Positions 50,318 through 58,443 of a stretch of 64,000 nt of DNA are shown one piece after another; the stretch's first letter is position 1; every line of letters begins with the position of its first letter. The stretch is from an uncultured Thermofilaceae archaeon (GTDB lineage Archaea > Thermoproteota > Thermoprotei > Thermofilales > Thermofilaceae): positions 1 to 64,000 of the forward strand of contig CALHPJ010000011.1 of assembly GCA_938036345.1 (NCBI GenBank), written 5' to 3'. A program made the translations under genes and the position numbers. The notes beneath the pieces were generated by a model. That model saw only the letters and a list, made by a program, of their open reading frames with translations, had not been told where the DNA came from and did not search any database.

Positions 50318-51280
50318 TTAGACTTTAACTGGGTTCAGCCACGCAGCTCTATCAGCGTCGCCGATCAGTTCCAGCCTCAGGAATTTCTTCACCGGTAGCG
50401 CCCCTCTAACCTCCAGCTCCGTGAAGCGCCCGTTTTCAAGTTTCCCCTCGACCCTCAGCTGTCCGAACGTTACCCGGAAGCCATCCTCCCACAGCTCTGT
50501 TTCAACGTTTCTTTCGCTTAAAGCGAGCTGCTTCAGCATTTTCACACTCAGGTAAGCACCTCTCGTATCGCCGGAGAGCACTTTCATGGCTAGGATGCCA
50601 TCAGTCTTCACCCGAGCTAGGCTCTCGCTGAACTCGAAGCTCTTCACCGCAACGCCGCTGGACGCGTAGAACCTGCCCTCCATTAGCGCTTTAAGCACGC
50701 TGCTCGGATCCAGCTCATCAGCGTCGATCTCGACCCAACCCCCTAGCGCGTCTACTGTATAGCGGTGAGCGTCGTCGACGGCCAACCCGTAGCTGAATGT
50801 CCCGTTGGAGAGAGCGTAGTCCCAGTGCGGCCCGCTGTAGCCCCGCGATATCTCGACCTCGCACCCGTGGTTGTAAACCTCGATGCCGTGGTAGCCCTTA
50901 ACGGTTACAAGGTCGTGACCGCTCAGCATGGACCAGTACGGGTGAGCTATGAACGCAAAGCAACCGTTTTCCCGGCTCCAGTACAGGAGGTCTTCGATGC
51001 TCTGCCGGGCATCCTGCGGGGGCGCCTCGCTTAAGCCCAGGATAACCACGTGGTACCGGCAGGCCGCTTTCTCGGACCCCACCTCGATTTCGGTGCCCGT
51101 AATCGTGGCAACCCTCGAGTGCGACACCGAAGTCACCTTGTTGTGGTCGGTTACCGAGACCACTCTGTAACCGGCTGAGCCGTAGAACTCGACGACACGC
51201 TCAGGGTCAAGCCTACCGTCCGAGCAAGTTGAGTGCGTATGGAGAGCCGCCCTAGCCCACGAAGCCCGCGGGAGTTTCAC
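50318..51280 (-). CDS. PHP-domain metal-dependent hydrolase
   Basis: A 320-residue protein with an N-terminal PHP phosphoesterase domain: ALHTHSTCSDGRL (HxH, about 12), VTDHNKV (about 43), TEIEVGSE, FIAHPYWS (about 113), VEVYNHG-like EVYNHGCE and VDDAHRYT (about 175). These are the usual metal ligands. The last 110 residues are beta-rich with no named fold. Substrate unknown; related archaeal genes occur near sugar or nucleotide metabolism. It diverges from the HD-domain gene. Confidence 0.85.
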   Translation of the reverse strand: MKLPRASWARAALHTHSTCSDGRLDPERVVEFYGSAGYRVVSVTDHNKVTSVSHSRVATITGTEIEVGSEKAACRYHVVILGLSEAPPQDARQSIEDLLYWSRENGCFAFIAHPYWSMLSGHDLVTVKGYHGIEVYNHGCEVEISRGYSGPHWDYALSNGTFSYGLAVDDAHRYTVDALGGWVEIDADELDPSSVLKALMEGRFYASSGVAVKSFEFSESLARVKTDGILAMKVLSGDTRGAYLSVKMLKQLALSERNVETELWEDGFRVTFGQLRVEGKLENGRFTELEVRGALPVKKFLRLELIGDADRAAWLNPVKV

Positions 51281-51359
51281 GCAGTTTCCGCGGAGGGGTA
51301 GGATATCAATGTAGCGCGGGCGCGAAACGCTTTACAGGGAGCCTTTCGCAGGCATTCCC

Positions 51360-51920
51360 ATGGATCGGCAGGAAGCCCTGAAACTCCTGTCGAAATACCT
51401 TGCGGACGAAAGGATGGTTAAGCACTGCATAGCGGTGGGCGCTATCATGCGGAGTTTGGCCGGAAGGCTTAAAGAGGATGAAGACCTTTGGGAGCTTGTA
51501 GGTTTGCTCCACGATATAGACTACGATGTCACAAACCGGGACATGGCTCGACACGGGCTGGGGGCAATGCGTATTTTGGAGGGCTTGCTTCCCGAGGTTG
51601 CGGTGGACGCTATAGCTTCCCACAACGAGCATAACGGGCACGCACCTGGTAGCCTCGAGGCTGAGCGCTTAATGCATGCGCTGAGGGCGGCCGACCACGC
51701 GAGCGGGCTCATAGTAGCAACCGCTTTAGTCATGCCTAGCAAGAAGCTGGCGGAGGTAAAGCCCGAGTCTCTCATGAAGAAGTTTAAGCAGAAGGATTTC
51801 GCGAGGGGGGTGGATAGAAACCGGCTAAAGGAGTGCGAACTGCTGGGGTTAAGCCTGGAGGAGTTCCTGGTCCTTTCACTAGAGTCGATGAAAAAAGTAG
51901 CCGGAGAACTCGGGCTCTAA
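51360..51920 (+). CDS. HD-domain (HDIG-type) phosphohydrolase
   Basis: A 186-residue HD-superfamily hydrolase. The metal site is H in KHCIAVGAIMRSLA (about 21), GLLHDIDYD (about 50-58), a His in MARHGLGA and HNEHNGH (about 90-96), and the distal Asp in LRAADHASG (about 112). This is the small archaeal/bacterial form related to HDIG proteins acting on nucleotides. The last 4 nt overlap the stop of the convergent gene. The exact substrate is unknown. Confidence 0.88.
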   Translation: MDRQEALKLLSKYLADERMVKHCIAVGAIMRSLAGRLKEDEDLWELVGLLHDIDYDVTNRDMARHGLGAMRILEGLLPEVAVDAIASHNEHNGHAPGSLEAERLMHALRAADHASGLIVATALVMPSKKLAEVKPESLMKKFKQKDFARGVDRNRLKECELLGLSLEEFLVLSLESMKKVAGELGL

Positions 51921-52939
51921 GTTATGAAAGCTTCCGCCAGTGTGATGGATCCATAGGATTTCGGCTCAAAGTGTAGCCTGAGAAAGGGAGGACCCACCTC
52001 GAGGGTCCAGTAGAGCGTCCTACCCGCCTGGACCTCAAGCGAGTCGACCTCGTCCCAATCCCCCTTGAGCGTGTAGGCTTCGGCGCACAGCCTTCCGCCA
52101 ACGTCTGCTTTAAAGGCGAGCGTTACTCTGGAACCGGCGCACGGGATGGGGTGCGATACTGCGCTGCCCTCGATCCCCCCCTCTAACGTCTTTTCGGAGC
52201 CGTACCGGTATAGCCTCATCGCCACAGAGGGCCGAGGATCCCCCTCGAGCACACGGACCTGCCAGGGGTGAAGGTCGTTCCAGCTCCATTCCCGGTCTAC
52301 GGATCCCCCATCGATGTCGAGGAGGACGCCCATCGACTGGGCTGGGCGCATCGGTGTTACCCCGCACGAGTAGGGAGGGCCTTCGTGCACAAGCGCGCCG
52401 TCGCCGGAGTCCATCAACGCGCTAACTCCCCGGAGCTTGTCGTCGATGAACCACAGCGCTAGCGCGCTGTGCACCTTCACTGTGTAAATATGCCTCCGCG
52501 AGTGGTAGTCTCCGGGTAAGCCAGGGAGCTCGAAGCTGAGGGGTGCGGGCCAGGCGCCAGCGAATGCTTTCAGCTTCCCCCTGTGGTAGAGGAAGTGAAC
52601 CACCCCACCTCCGAAGAGATCTTCCGCCTCGAACCCGAACCAGATCATTGGGCTGTCATCCCCCCAGGGAGGTAGCCTGGCCGCTAGCTGGAACACCCCG
52701 TACTTAAACACCGAGCGGGAGCGGAGTGATAGGGTGGTTAAGCCGGGAGGTCTGACAAGGCTCGCCTCCTCAAACTCCGTGTAGGTTTTCTCCTCCCACG
52801 ATGCTCTCCAGTATTTCCTAGGATCGTCGGATTTAAATCGCTCGCGCCCACTCGCTAGACTTTCCCTAATCCAGCAGTAAAATAGCTTACCCAGGTCCCC
52901 TTCCAGCACGTACCCGAATCGGACCGGTAGTTTCCCCAC
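51917..52939 (-). CDS. Hypothetical protein, probable concanavalin/jelly-roll beta-sandwich
   Basis: A 340-residue soluble protein without signal peptide. The middle third (FKYGVFQLAARLPPWGDDSPMIWFGFEAEDL in segments, then GDYHSRRHIYTVKVHSALALWFIDD) resembles strands of concanavalin-like glucanase folds. No catalytic ExDxE motif is visible. The C-terminal part is another beta-rich region. It follows the Gfo/Idh oxidoreductase on the same strand (21-nt gap), so a role in carbohydrate metabolism is suggested by context. I do not recognise a named family. Confidence 0.6.
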   Translation of the reverse strand: MGKLPVRFGYVLEGDLGKLFYCWIRESLASGRERFKSDDPRKYWRASWEEKTYTEFEEASLVRPPGLTTLSLRSRSVFKYGVFQLAARLPPWGDDSPMIWFGFEAEDLFGGGVVHFLYHRGKLKAFAGAWPAPLSFELPGLPGDYHSRRHIYTVKVHSALALWFIDDKLRGVSALMDSGDGALVHEGPPYSCGVTPMRPAQSMGVLLDIDGGSVDREWSWNDLHPWQVRVLEGDPRPSVAMRLYRYGSEKTLEGGIEGSAVSHPIPCAGSRVTLAFKADVGGRLCAEAYTLKGDWDEVDSLEVQAGRTLYWTLEVGPPFLRLHFEPKSYGSITLAEAFIT

Positions 52940-52960
52940 AGCGGATTTGCCGCGGCCCCG

Positions 52961-54127
52961 TTATTTTGCTTTACGCGCCGGCTGAGGCCACGGCGGCCTC
53001 CCGGATTTACTTAACCTATCTAAGAGTTTATCGTACTCGGCGGGGTTTATAGGAATGCTCACCGGCCTATGCTCGACCGCTGACATTATTATTGCGTTTA
53101 TAAGCTCCACGGATTTCAACCCCTCTTCGCCGGGTACCTCCGGCTCGCGGTCCTCTATGAGTGCTCGAGCGAAGTCCTTGTATACGGCCTCGTGGCCAGT
53201 GAAAGGTCCATCAGCCTTTATTTCCTCGATCGAGAAGGCGGGCCTCGGCGCGCCGGGCTTTAGGGAGGCGTAGATGGCCCTTCTAACGGGCGGCTCATTC
53301 CTGTACACGTACGCACCCTGCAGGTTCGCCAATCCCCGCTCACTGGGCTTGGGGCTGGTCTCCACAAGTAGCATGCCCTTATCCCCCCTTATCTCTAGAT
53401 TAAACATGTCCGGGTAGTCCAGTGTGGAGAGCTGAAGCATCGCTTGACAACCGTTCTCGTAAGCCGCTACCGCACTGACCAAGTCCTCAACTTCGATGTC
53501 GTGGCCCACTGTATCCCCGTACGCAAAGACTTCGAGCGGCATTCTACCCATCAACCAGATGAAAATGTCGATAAAGTGCACACCCTGGTTTATCAGCACG
53601 CCTCCTCCCTCGGTCGCCCACCTCCCCCTCCACTGGGCGCTGTAGAAGTAAGCCATATCCCTGTAGGTCACGTATCTCAAGTATGCCCTATATGGCTCGC
53701 CTAGCGCTCCCGAGGCTATTAGGCTCTTGGCGCGCCGAAGCCTTGGGTCGAACCTGTACTGGAACACAACGCCTAGCTTAACCCCCCGCTTCCGCGCTTC
53801 AGCGATCATAGCGAGGCACTGGCTCACCGTGGCAGCCATCGGCTTCTCGGTCAAAACGCTGACCCCCCGCTTCATCGTCTCAATCGCGATTTCGGAGTGG
53901 GTCGGGTGTGGGGTGCAAATGGCTACAGCGTCAAGCTCCTCCCTATCCAGCAGCTCCGCGAAGCTCCCGTAGGCACGCACGCCGTAAAGGGAGGCTACGC
54001 TCTTGGCCCTTTCCTCCACAGCGTCTGCCACAGCCACAAGCTGGTACTCCTCCAGTTTGCTAACCACCTCCGCATGGTGCCGGCCAATACCTCCAGCCCC
54101 TATGATCCCCAGCTTGAGCTTCCTCAT
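52961..54127 (-). CDS. Gfo/Idh/MocA-family NAD(P)-dependent oxidoreductase
   Basis: A 388-residue sugar or inositol dehydrogenase-type enzyme. N-terminal Rossmann fold LGIIGAGGIGRHHAEV (about 6-21), VAICTPHPTHSEIA (about 70), the EKPMAAT motif (about 93) with its catalytic Lys, and the second-domain GGGVLINQGVHFIDIFIWLMG with the usual Asp/His pair (about 175). Substrate is likely a hexose, pentose or inositol. It lies upstream of the lectin-fold gene and is separated from the permuted tRNA by about 220 bp. Confidence 0.92.
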   Translation of the reverse strand: MRKLKLGIIGAGGIGRHHAEVVSKLEEYQLVAVADAVEERAKSVASLYGVRAYGSFAELLDREELDAVAICTPHPTHSEIAIETMKRGVSVLTEKPMAATVSQCLAMIAEARKRGVKLGVVFQYRFDPRLRRAKSLIASGALGEPYRAYLRYVTYRDMAYFYSAQWRGRWATEGGGVLINQGVHFIDIFIWLMGRMPLEVFAYGDTVGHDIEVEDLVSAVAAYENGCQAMLQLSTLDYPDMFNLEIRGDKGMLLVETSPKPSERGLANLQGAYVYRNEPPVRRAIYASLKPGAPRPAFSIEEIKADGPFTGHEAVYKDFARALIEDREPEVPGEEGLKSVELINAIIMSAVEHRPVSIPINPAEYDKLLDRLSKSGRPPWPQPARKAK

Positions 54128-54336
54128 CGCTCAGGCTTGTTGCCTGTCTCGCTAAAATGTTTTGAGGAGTATGCCTACTTAGGGCTGGCTAGTAGCTAGA
54201 ACGAAAAGGAAACGGGCTCTATTTTCCGGAACCTGCGAGGAGTTAGGGCTTTCCCTTATAAGCAGGCTAGAGTGGGAGAGCATAGCTGAGTAGCGAAGGT
54301 CTTTGAGGTTGGTGGAGAGAGTAACCTTATCGATGA

Positions 54337-54350
54337 GTAGGGCCGCGGCC
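54337..54350 (-). promoter_or_regulatory. Trailer half of the permuted tRNA precursor helix
   Basis: On the minus strand GGCCGC-GGCCCTAC directly follows the 5' tRNA fragment and pairs with the leader GTAGGGCGCGGCC (54465-54477), 13 bp with one bulged base. This brings the two exon ends together in a bulge-helix-bulge-like structure. Confidence 0.75.
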
Positions 54351-54351
54351 T

Positions 54352-54458
54352 TTTGAACCACCGTCCTCGGGGTGGCTCCCCCGGGTTGTCCTCGAGTTAT
54401 GAGCCCCGCGGGATACCTGGCTTCCCCACCCCGCTGCTCCGTGGTAGCGGGGGGTGGA
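54352..54458 (-). tRNA. Circularly permuted tRNA-iMet (CAU) with canonical intron
   Basis: On the minus strand the tRNA 3' fragment comes first: T60 (54458), T-stem CCACC, acceptor CCCCGCT and A73 (54445), then CCA and a six-nt spacer. The 5' fragment starts at A1 (54435): acceptor AGCGGGG, D-arm GGGA/TCCC, and anticodon stem CGGGG with loop CTCATA. A 24-nt intron after position 37 (54374-54397) follows, then A-CCCCG, AGGAC, T-stem GGTGG and TTCAAA ending at position 59 (54352). Joined, acceptor and T-stem pair perfectly and the A1-U72 initiator signature is kept. The break at 59/60 is that reported for Thermofilum pendens tRNA-iMet. A TATA-like box (54502-54511) and a 13-bp leader-trailer helix flank it. 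Confidence 0.9.
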
Positions 54459-54464
54459 TTCTCC

Positions 54465-54477
54465 GGCCGCGCCCTAC
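54465..54477 (-). promoter_or_regulatory. Leader half of the permuted tRNA precursor helix
   Basis: GTAGGGCGCGGCC on the minus strand, seven bases (GGAGAA plus T60) before the T-stem 3' strand. Complementary to 54337-54350. Confidence 0.75.
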
Positions 54478-54501
54478 GAGCATTGAAGCTTTTCCTAGAG
54501 G

Positions 54502-54511
54502 GGATATAACC
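54502..54511 (-). promoter_or_regulatory. TATA-like box for the permuted tRNA
   Basis: GGTTATATCC on the minus strand, centred about 27 nt upstream of 54480, which places the transcript start just before the leader helix. Confidence 0.6.
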
Positions 54512-54548
54512 TTTTCTCAGGCAGGTTCCCGAATTTTCCGTACTTCGC

Positions 54549-54764
54549 TTATGTCTCGGTGCCGCCACCGCTTAGCTTTGTGTCGAGCCACTCCATGTAA
54601 GCGTCGAATATGTTTGCCAGGTACACCAGATCGCTCTGCTCTAACTTTCTCATTATCCTTTTGATGTTCCTTTCCTCTATTTTAGAAAACTTTGGGTTCT
54701 TTCTTAAAACTTTAAGTATGGATTCTATCAGCATGTCTTTGGCCTTAACGTCCTCCTGCGCCAC
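54549..54764 (-). CDS. Small charged hypothetical protein
   Basis: A 71-residue, highly charged, helical protein (KAKDMLIESILKVLRKNPKF, EERNIKRIMRKLEQSDLVYL, LANIFDAYMEWLDTKL) with no recognised family. The ATG start and sensible composition favour a real gene. It lies just upstream of the permuted tRNA promoter on the same strand; its stop is about 40 nt before the TATA box. Could be a small nucleic-acid- or protein-binding factor; nothing in the sequence decides this. Confidence 0.5.
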   Translation of the reverse strand: MAQEDVKAKDMLIESILKVLRKNPKFSKIEERNIKRIMRKLEQSDLVYLANIFDAYMEWLDTKLSGGGTET

Positions 54765-54897
54765 GGTGAGTTTTTGGTGACTTTCGTTAAAGGTGTTTTG
54801 CTCGATACTTTTCCGCTTTGCGCTCTGGCGCTAGGCACCTCTCACCGGACTGATTTAACTCGCTATTTATTTTTACCCTAAGGCTAAGTATCTTCGT

Positions 54898-55410
54898 ATG
54901 GAGTTCTACGAGCTGGTTAAACGGAGGAGAAGTATACGGGCTTACAGGCCGGACCCCTTTGAAGAGGATAAGCTGCTGAGAATCCTGGAAGCCGGCAGGC
55001 TAGCCCCCTCGGCCGCCAACCGCCAGCCCTGGCATTTCATAGTTGTAAGAGATCCGACGAAAAAGGAGCTCCTTAGGAGGGGGTACAATCGAGACTGGTT
55101 CGTGAAAGCCCCTGTGATCATTGTAGTTTGCGCTGACCCCTCGGAGGCTTGGAGGCGAAGGGATGGAGAAGAGTATTGGAAAGTCGACGCCGCAATTGCG
55201 ATGGAGCATATAGTGCTGGCTGCGGCAAACGAGGGCCTCGGAGCCTGCTGGATTGGGGCTTTCGATGAGAAAGCCGTGAAGGAGGTCCTGGGGATCCCGG
55301 AGCATATACGCGTTGTCGCCATGACGCCCCTCGGCTACCCGGCTGAGGAGAAGGGCCCAGTCACCGACAGGAAGCCATTAGAGGAGATAGTTCACTACGA
55401 CGGCTGGTAG
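54898..55410 (+). CDS. Nitroreductase-family flavoprotein
   Basis: A 170-residue FMN-dependent nitroreductase-like protein: VKRRRSIRAYRPDPFEED (FMN phosphate-binding arginines, about 7-24), APSAANRQPWHFIVV (about 36-50), AIAMEHIVLAAANEGLGACWIGAFDE in two halves (about 95-125) and a VVAMTPLGYPAEEKGP end. TTATTTTTA lies upstream of the ATG. Physiological substrate unknown. The TIM-barrel gene starts 1 nt after its stop, so the two are co-transcribed. Confidence 0.92.
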   Translation: MEFYELVKRRRSIRAYRPDPFEEDKLLRILEAGRLAPSAANRQPWHFIVVRDPTKKELLRRGYNRDWFVKAPVIIVVCADPSEAWRRRDGEEYWKVDAAIAMEHIVLAAANEGLGACWIGAFDEKAVKEVLGIPEHIRVVAMTPLGYPAEEKGPVTDRKPLEEIVHYDGW

Positions 55411-55411
55411 A

Positions 55412-56227
55412 ATGAGGATCGCGCTGTGCAACGAGGTCCTCAAAGAACCTTGGCCGCGTACTGTGGCTACGATCTCCGAGCTGGGCTACGATGGAATCGA
55501 GGTGGCACCGTACACCTTGGCCAACGACGTAAGGGGGCTTAGCCAGTCCGATAGGAGGAGGATCAGGGAGGAGGCCGAAAGCTACGGGTTGGGGATATGC
55601 GGCTTGCACTGGCTGCTGGTTTCCCCGCCGGGCCTGCATTTAGCGCACCCGGATTCCCACATCAGGGAGCGGGCTGTCGTGTACCTGGGCGAGCTCGCCC
55701 GCCTCTGCAGCGAGTTGGGCGGGAGCGTTATGGTGCTCGGCTCGCCGAAGCAGCGCAGCACGCTGTCGGGGCAGAGCAGGGATGAAGCGTGGGCGCTGCT
55801 CAGGGAAAGCCTGCGCCGAGCCTCCGCGTTGGCTGAAGACCACAGCGTTGTAATCGCGCTCGAGCCGCTGGCGCGCAGCCTCACTGACACCGTTAACTCC
55901 GTGAAAGAGGCCTTGAGGATGCTTGAAGAGGTCGGCTCGCCGGCTCTCAGGATCAACCTAGACGTCTATAGCATGACCGATGAAGGGCGACCTTACGCCG
56001 ACATAATCAGGGATGCCGGTCCCCACCTAGCCCACTTCCACGCGAACGACACGAACGGCCTCGCCCCGGGGATGGGGTCGGCCAACTACCGGGAGATACT
56101 GCTAGCTCTCAAAACTATAGGGTACGGGGGTTGGCTATCGGTTGAGATACTGGCACCCATAGATGACCCGGTGGGCGCGGCTAAGGCCGGTCTCAAGCAT
56201 CTCTGGGAAACATTACGCGTTACATGA
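55412..56227 (+). CDS. Sugar phosphate isomerase/epimerase (TIM barrel)
   Basis: A 271-residue xylose-isomerase-like TIM barrel. Metal-site candidates are the Glu in VVIALEPLARS (about 150), the Asp in LRINLDVYSM (about 186), the His in LAHFHANDTN (about 210) and the Glu in WLSVEILAP (about 246). The GICGLHWLLVSPPGLHLAH segment supplies the usual active-site His. Members include xylulose/tagatose epimerases and hydroxypyruvate isomerase. Coupled to the nitroreductase and close to a Gfo/Idh enzyme, it fits sugar metabolism. Confidence 0.88.
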   Translation: MRIALCNEVLKEPWPRTVATISELGYDGIEVAPYTLANDVRGLSQSDRRRIREEAESYGLGICGLHWLLVSPPGLHLAHPDSHIRERAVVYLGELARLCSELGGSVMVLGSPKQRSTLSGQSRDEAWALLRESLRRASALAEDHSVVIALEPLARSLTDTVNSVKEALRMLEEVGSPALRINLDVYSMTDEGRPYADIIRDAGPHLAHFHANDTNGLAPGMGSANYREILLALKTIGYGGWLSVEILAPIDDPVGAAKAGLKHLWETLRVT

Positions 56228-56235
56228 GAGGGTGC

Positions 56236-56946
56236 CTACAGGGCTATCAGCCTGGATACCGCGTTGGGCACCTCGGCAAGCGATTTGACGACCGCAATGC
56301 GCAAATGCTTGTCGAGGTAGGTTCCCGAAGCGACCCTGCTGATAAGTATGCCGGCCATGTTGGACGCCAAGGCGCCGGCTAAATCCTCCTGAGGGCTATC
56401 TCCGACGTGAGCGGCCTCCTCGGGGCTGGCGTTTGCAGCCCTCAAAACCTCGGCGAAGATCCTGGGGTCGGGCTTCAGGGAGCGTACCTCGTCGGCGTAC
56501 ACCTGGATCCTGAAAAATCTTGATAAACCCACCCGGTCCATCACAGCCCTCGTCAGGGCTCCGGGCCAGAAAACCACGTTACTTGTTACCGCAAGCTTTA
56601 ACCCTATTTCGGTTAAAGTTTGCAAAACGTCGAAAACCCCGTCTAGGGGGAGCAGGCTGGGGTCCACGCTGTTCGCCGCGCGCGCGAAGGCCCATTTGAG
56701 GTCGTGCGCGGTGAACGGCAGCCGCGCCTCCTCCACCGCTACCCTGATTGAGCTCCCCACTACGTCCTGTTCGTCGATCAGCTTCCTCAGCCGAGCCGCT
56801 TTAACCTCCCGGTAAGCCCTCTCTAGGAGCTCCTCCGCCCTGCGGTGCGGAATGCGCGTGATCTCGCTAAGGGCATTCGCCGCCGACGAGTAGAACGCGT
56901 TCACGTCTAGAAGCGTCCCCCAGACATCGAATGACACGAGCGGCAT
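56236..56946 (-). CDS. HAD-superfamily hydrolase
   Basis: A 236-residue HAD phosphatase-like protein. Motif I is VSFDVWGTLLDVN (nucleophile Asp5), motif II LAVTSNVVFWP (about 117), motif III Lys in VRSLKPDPRIF (about 155) and motif IV HVGDSPQEDLAGA (about 178). The cap insertion lies between about 15 and 90. It is similar to phosphoglycolate-type or haloacid-type small-molecule phosphatases; substrate unknown. Converges on the TIM-barrel gene with an 8-nt gap. Confidence 0.9.
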   Translation of the reverse strand: MPLVSFDVWGTLLDVNAFYSSAANALSEITRIPHRRAEELLERAYREVKAARLRKLIDEQDVVGSSIRVAVEEARLPFTAHDLKWAFARAANSVDPSLLPLDGVFDVLQTLTEIGLKLAVTSNVVFWPGALTRAVMDRVGLSRFFRIQVYADEVRSLKPDPRIFAEVLRAANASPEEAAHVGDSPQEDLAGALASNMAGILISRVASGTYLDKHLRIAVVKSLAEVPNAVSRLIAL

Positions 56947-57014
56947 AACCCCCTTGCTTGGCCACAGCTAAAAACATACCCCGCTGTACAGCCTGCTTGC
57001 CCGGGGTTTCCGAG

Positions 57015-57617
57015 TCAGCCCTTCAGAAGGCTCGCAGCGATCTCCTCAATGCCCGACCGAATCATGGTGACGGCGAAAACTGCTAGCAGGAAGGCTAGGA
57101 TCCTGGCTAACGCGAGCAGGGTGTTACGCCCGGCTTTTCTCAAAATTAAGCTGCTTTTCGAGAGTATCACGTAGGCGACTCCGGTGTTCAAGGCGATGCT
57201 GACGAGAGTCGGTATTAGGCCGTACGTGGAGTTAAGGTAGATAACCGTGTAAATGCTGCCTGGACCCGCCAGAAGAGGGGTGGCCATGGGAACTACGGCG
57301 ATCTCCTCGCTTCTAAGCTGTTCGGCCTCGATGCGGCCCAGGATCTCCCCCAGCGCGATCAGCAAGAGCAGTAAGCCCCCAGCTACTTTAAAGTCGACGA
57401 AGGATGAACCGTACCAGGAGAAAAGATTGTGACCAGCTACGGCGAAAATGGTCAAAAGCATAGATGCAACGACTATGGATTTCGTGAAGGCTTTTGCCCT
57501 CTCCTCGCTCGACATTTTCTCAGTAATGCTGTAGAATAGGGGGATATTCCCTATCGAGTCGAGCACTACGAACAACATTATAAAGGAATACCAGAAATCT
57601 TCCAGGGTTAAGGGCAT
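57015..57617 (-). CDS. MarC-family integral membrane protein
   Basis: A 200-residue protein with six hydrophobic segments. The family signatures are FFVVLDSIGNIPLFYSI-like (LFVVLDSIGNIPLFYSI, about 14-30) and the mid-protein AVVPMATPLLAGPGSIYTVIY (about 105-125). MarC proteins are of uncertain function; some are amino acid transporters. Single gene, divergent from the MscS gene. Confidence 0.9.
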   Translation of the reverse strand: MPLTLEDFWYSFIMLFVVLDSIGNIPLFYSITEKMSSEERAKAFTKSIVVASMLLTIFAVAGHNLFSWYGSSFVDFKVAGGLLLLLIALGEILGRIEAEQLRSEEIAVVPMATPLLAGPGSIYTVIYLNSTYGLIPTLVSIALNTGVAYVILSKSSLILRKAGRNTLLALARILAFLLAVFAVTMIRSGIEEIAASLLKG

Positions 57618-57745
57618 ATGTAGCCTGGCTTCGCCGACGTTTTAGGTTTTCCCTAAATCCCCCGCGATAGCTGCTTCAAAGCACGTACGCCTAATTTGCG
57701 AAGTTTTCCGTTATTTTTTTAAGAAAATGCTTGGCTATCCGTCAA

Positions 57746-58354
57746 GTGGAGGTAAGTCCTGCAAAGCAGGTGAGCCGAAGCATAATTTCGCTTGTAACGT
57801 GGGTTGCAGCTTACACTCTGGCTTCAGCGGTAGTTTTCACAACGATCCCAGCTTTCATCCCCCAAGTTGGCGCGTTTATCTCAGAGTACTCAACCTACTT
57901 GGGGATCGGCTTAGCCCTCTTCTTCGGTTACATGATCGTGAAATCCATTGCCTCTATAGCCTACTGGTCCCTGAGGATGAGGTACCCCCACAGCACAGCG
58001 GCAGCTGTTAGGAGTTTAATACAAATACTCGGCGTCGGCGCGCTCGCCGCCGGCATTGCCGGGGGGACGGCAGGCGGCGCGGCTGGCGTAGCCCTGGGCG
58101 GCTTCATAGGGATGGTTGTCGGCTTCGCAACCCAGCAGGTTCTCAGCCAAGCTATCGCGGGGCTCTTTGTGCTGCTGGTTAGGCCGATAAGAATCGGCGA
58201 CAAGGTAACCGTAGCGGGGGAAACCGGCATCGTCGAAGATGTAGCGACGCTATTTACTACAATCAGGAAGGAGGACGGAACTATTGCCTTAGTACCAAAC
58301 AACATGCTGCTGGGTTCCAAAGTGTACATACACCAGCGGGCGCTACAAGCGTAA
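57746..58354 (+). CDS. MscS-type mechanosensitive channel, short form
   Basis: From GTG at 57746 (202 residues) the protein has three hydrophobic helices. The third is the glycine/alanine-rich pore helix (LAAGIAGGTAGGAAGVALGG then FIGMVVGFATQQVL), followed by the beta domain (PIRIGDKVTVAGETGIVEDV, TIRKEDGTIALVPNNMLL). The C-terminal alpha-beta domain of larger MscS proteins is missing. A T-rich TATA-like stretch at 57714-57723 favours this start over TTG at 57731. It would release solutes on osmotic downshock. Confidence 0.88.
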   Translation: MEVSPAKQVSRSIISLVTWVAAYTLASAVVFTTIPAFIPQVGAFISEYSTYLGIGLALFFGYMIVKSIASIAYWSLRMRYPHSTAAAVRSLIQILGVGALAAGIAGGTAGGAAGVALGGFIGMVVGFATQQVLSQAIAGLFVLLVRPIRIGDKVTVAGETGIVEDVATLFTTIRKEDGTIALVPNNMLLGSKVYIHQRALQA

Positions 58355-58443
58355 AGCGGCGCCCTCGTATACGTGGTGGATCCCAGTGCCTTAAGGCGTC
58401 TTTTGTCCCCCCTCGATACGGTAGAAGCGTTGCGATTGCGAGA

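Noticed and set aside
54179-54568. A minus-strand 129-codon open frame across the tRNA locus
   Set aside because: It runs through the permuted tRNA and its promoter and has no protein similarity; composition reflects structured RNA.
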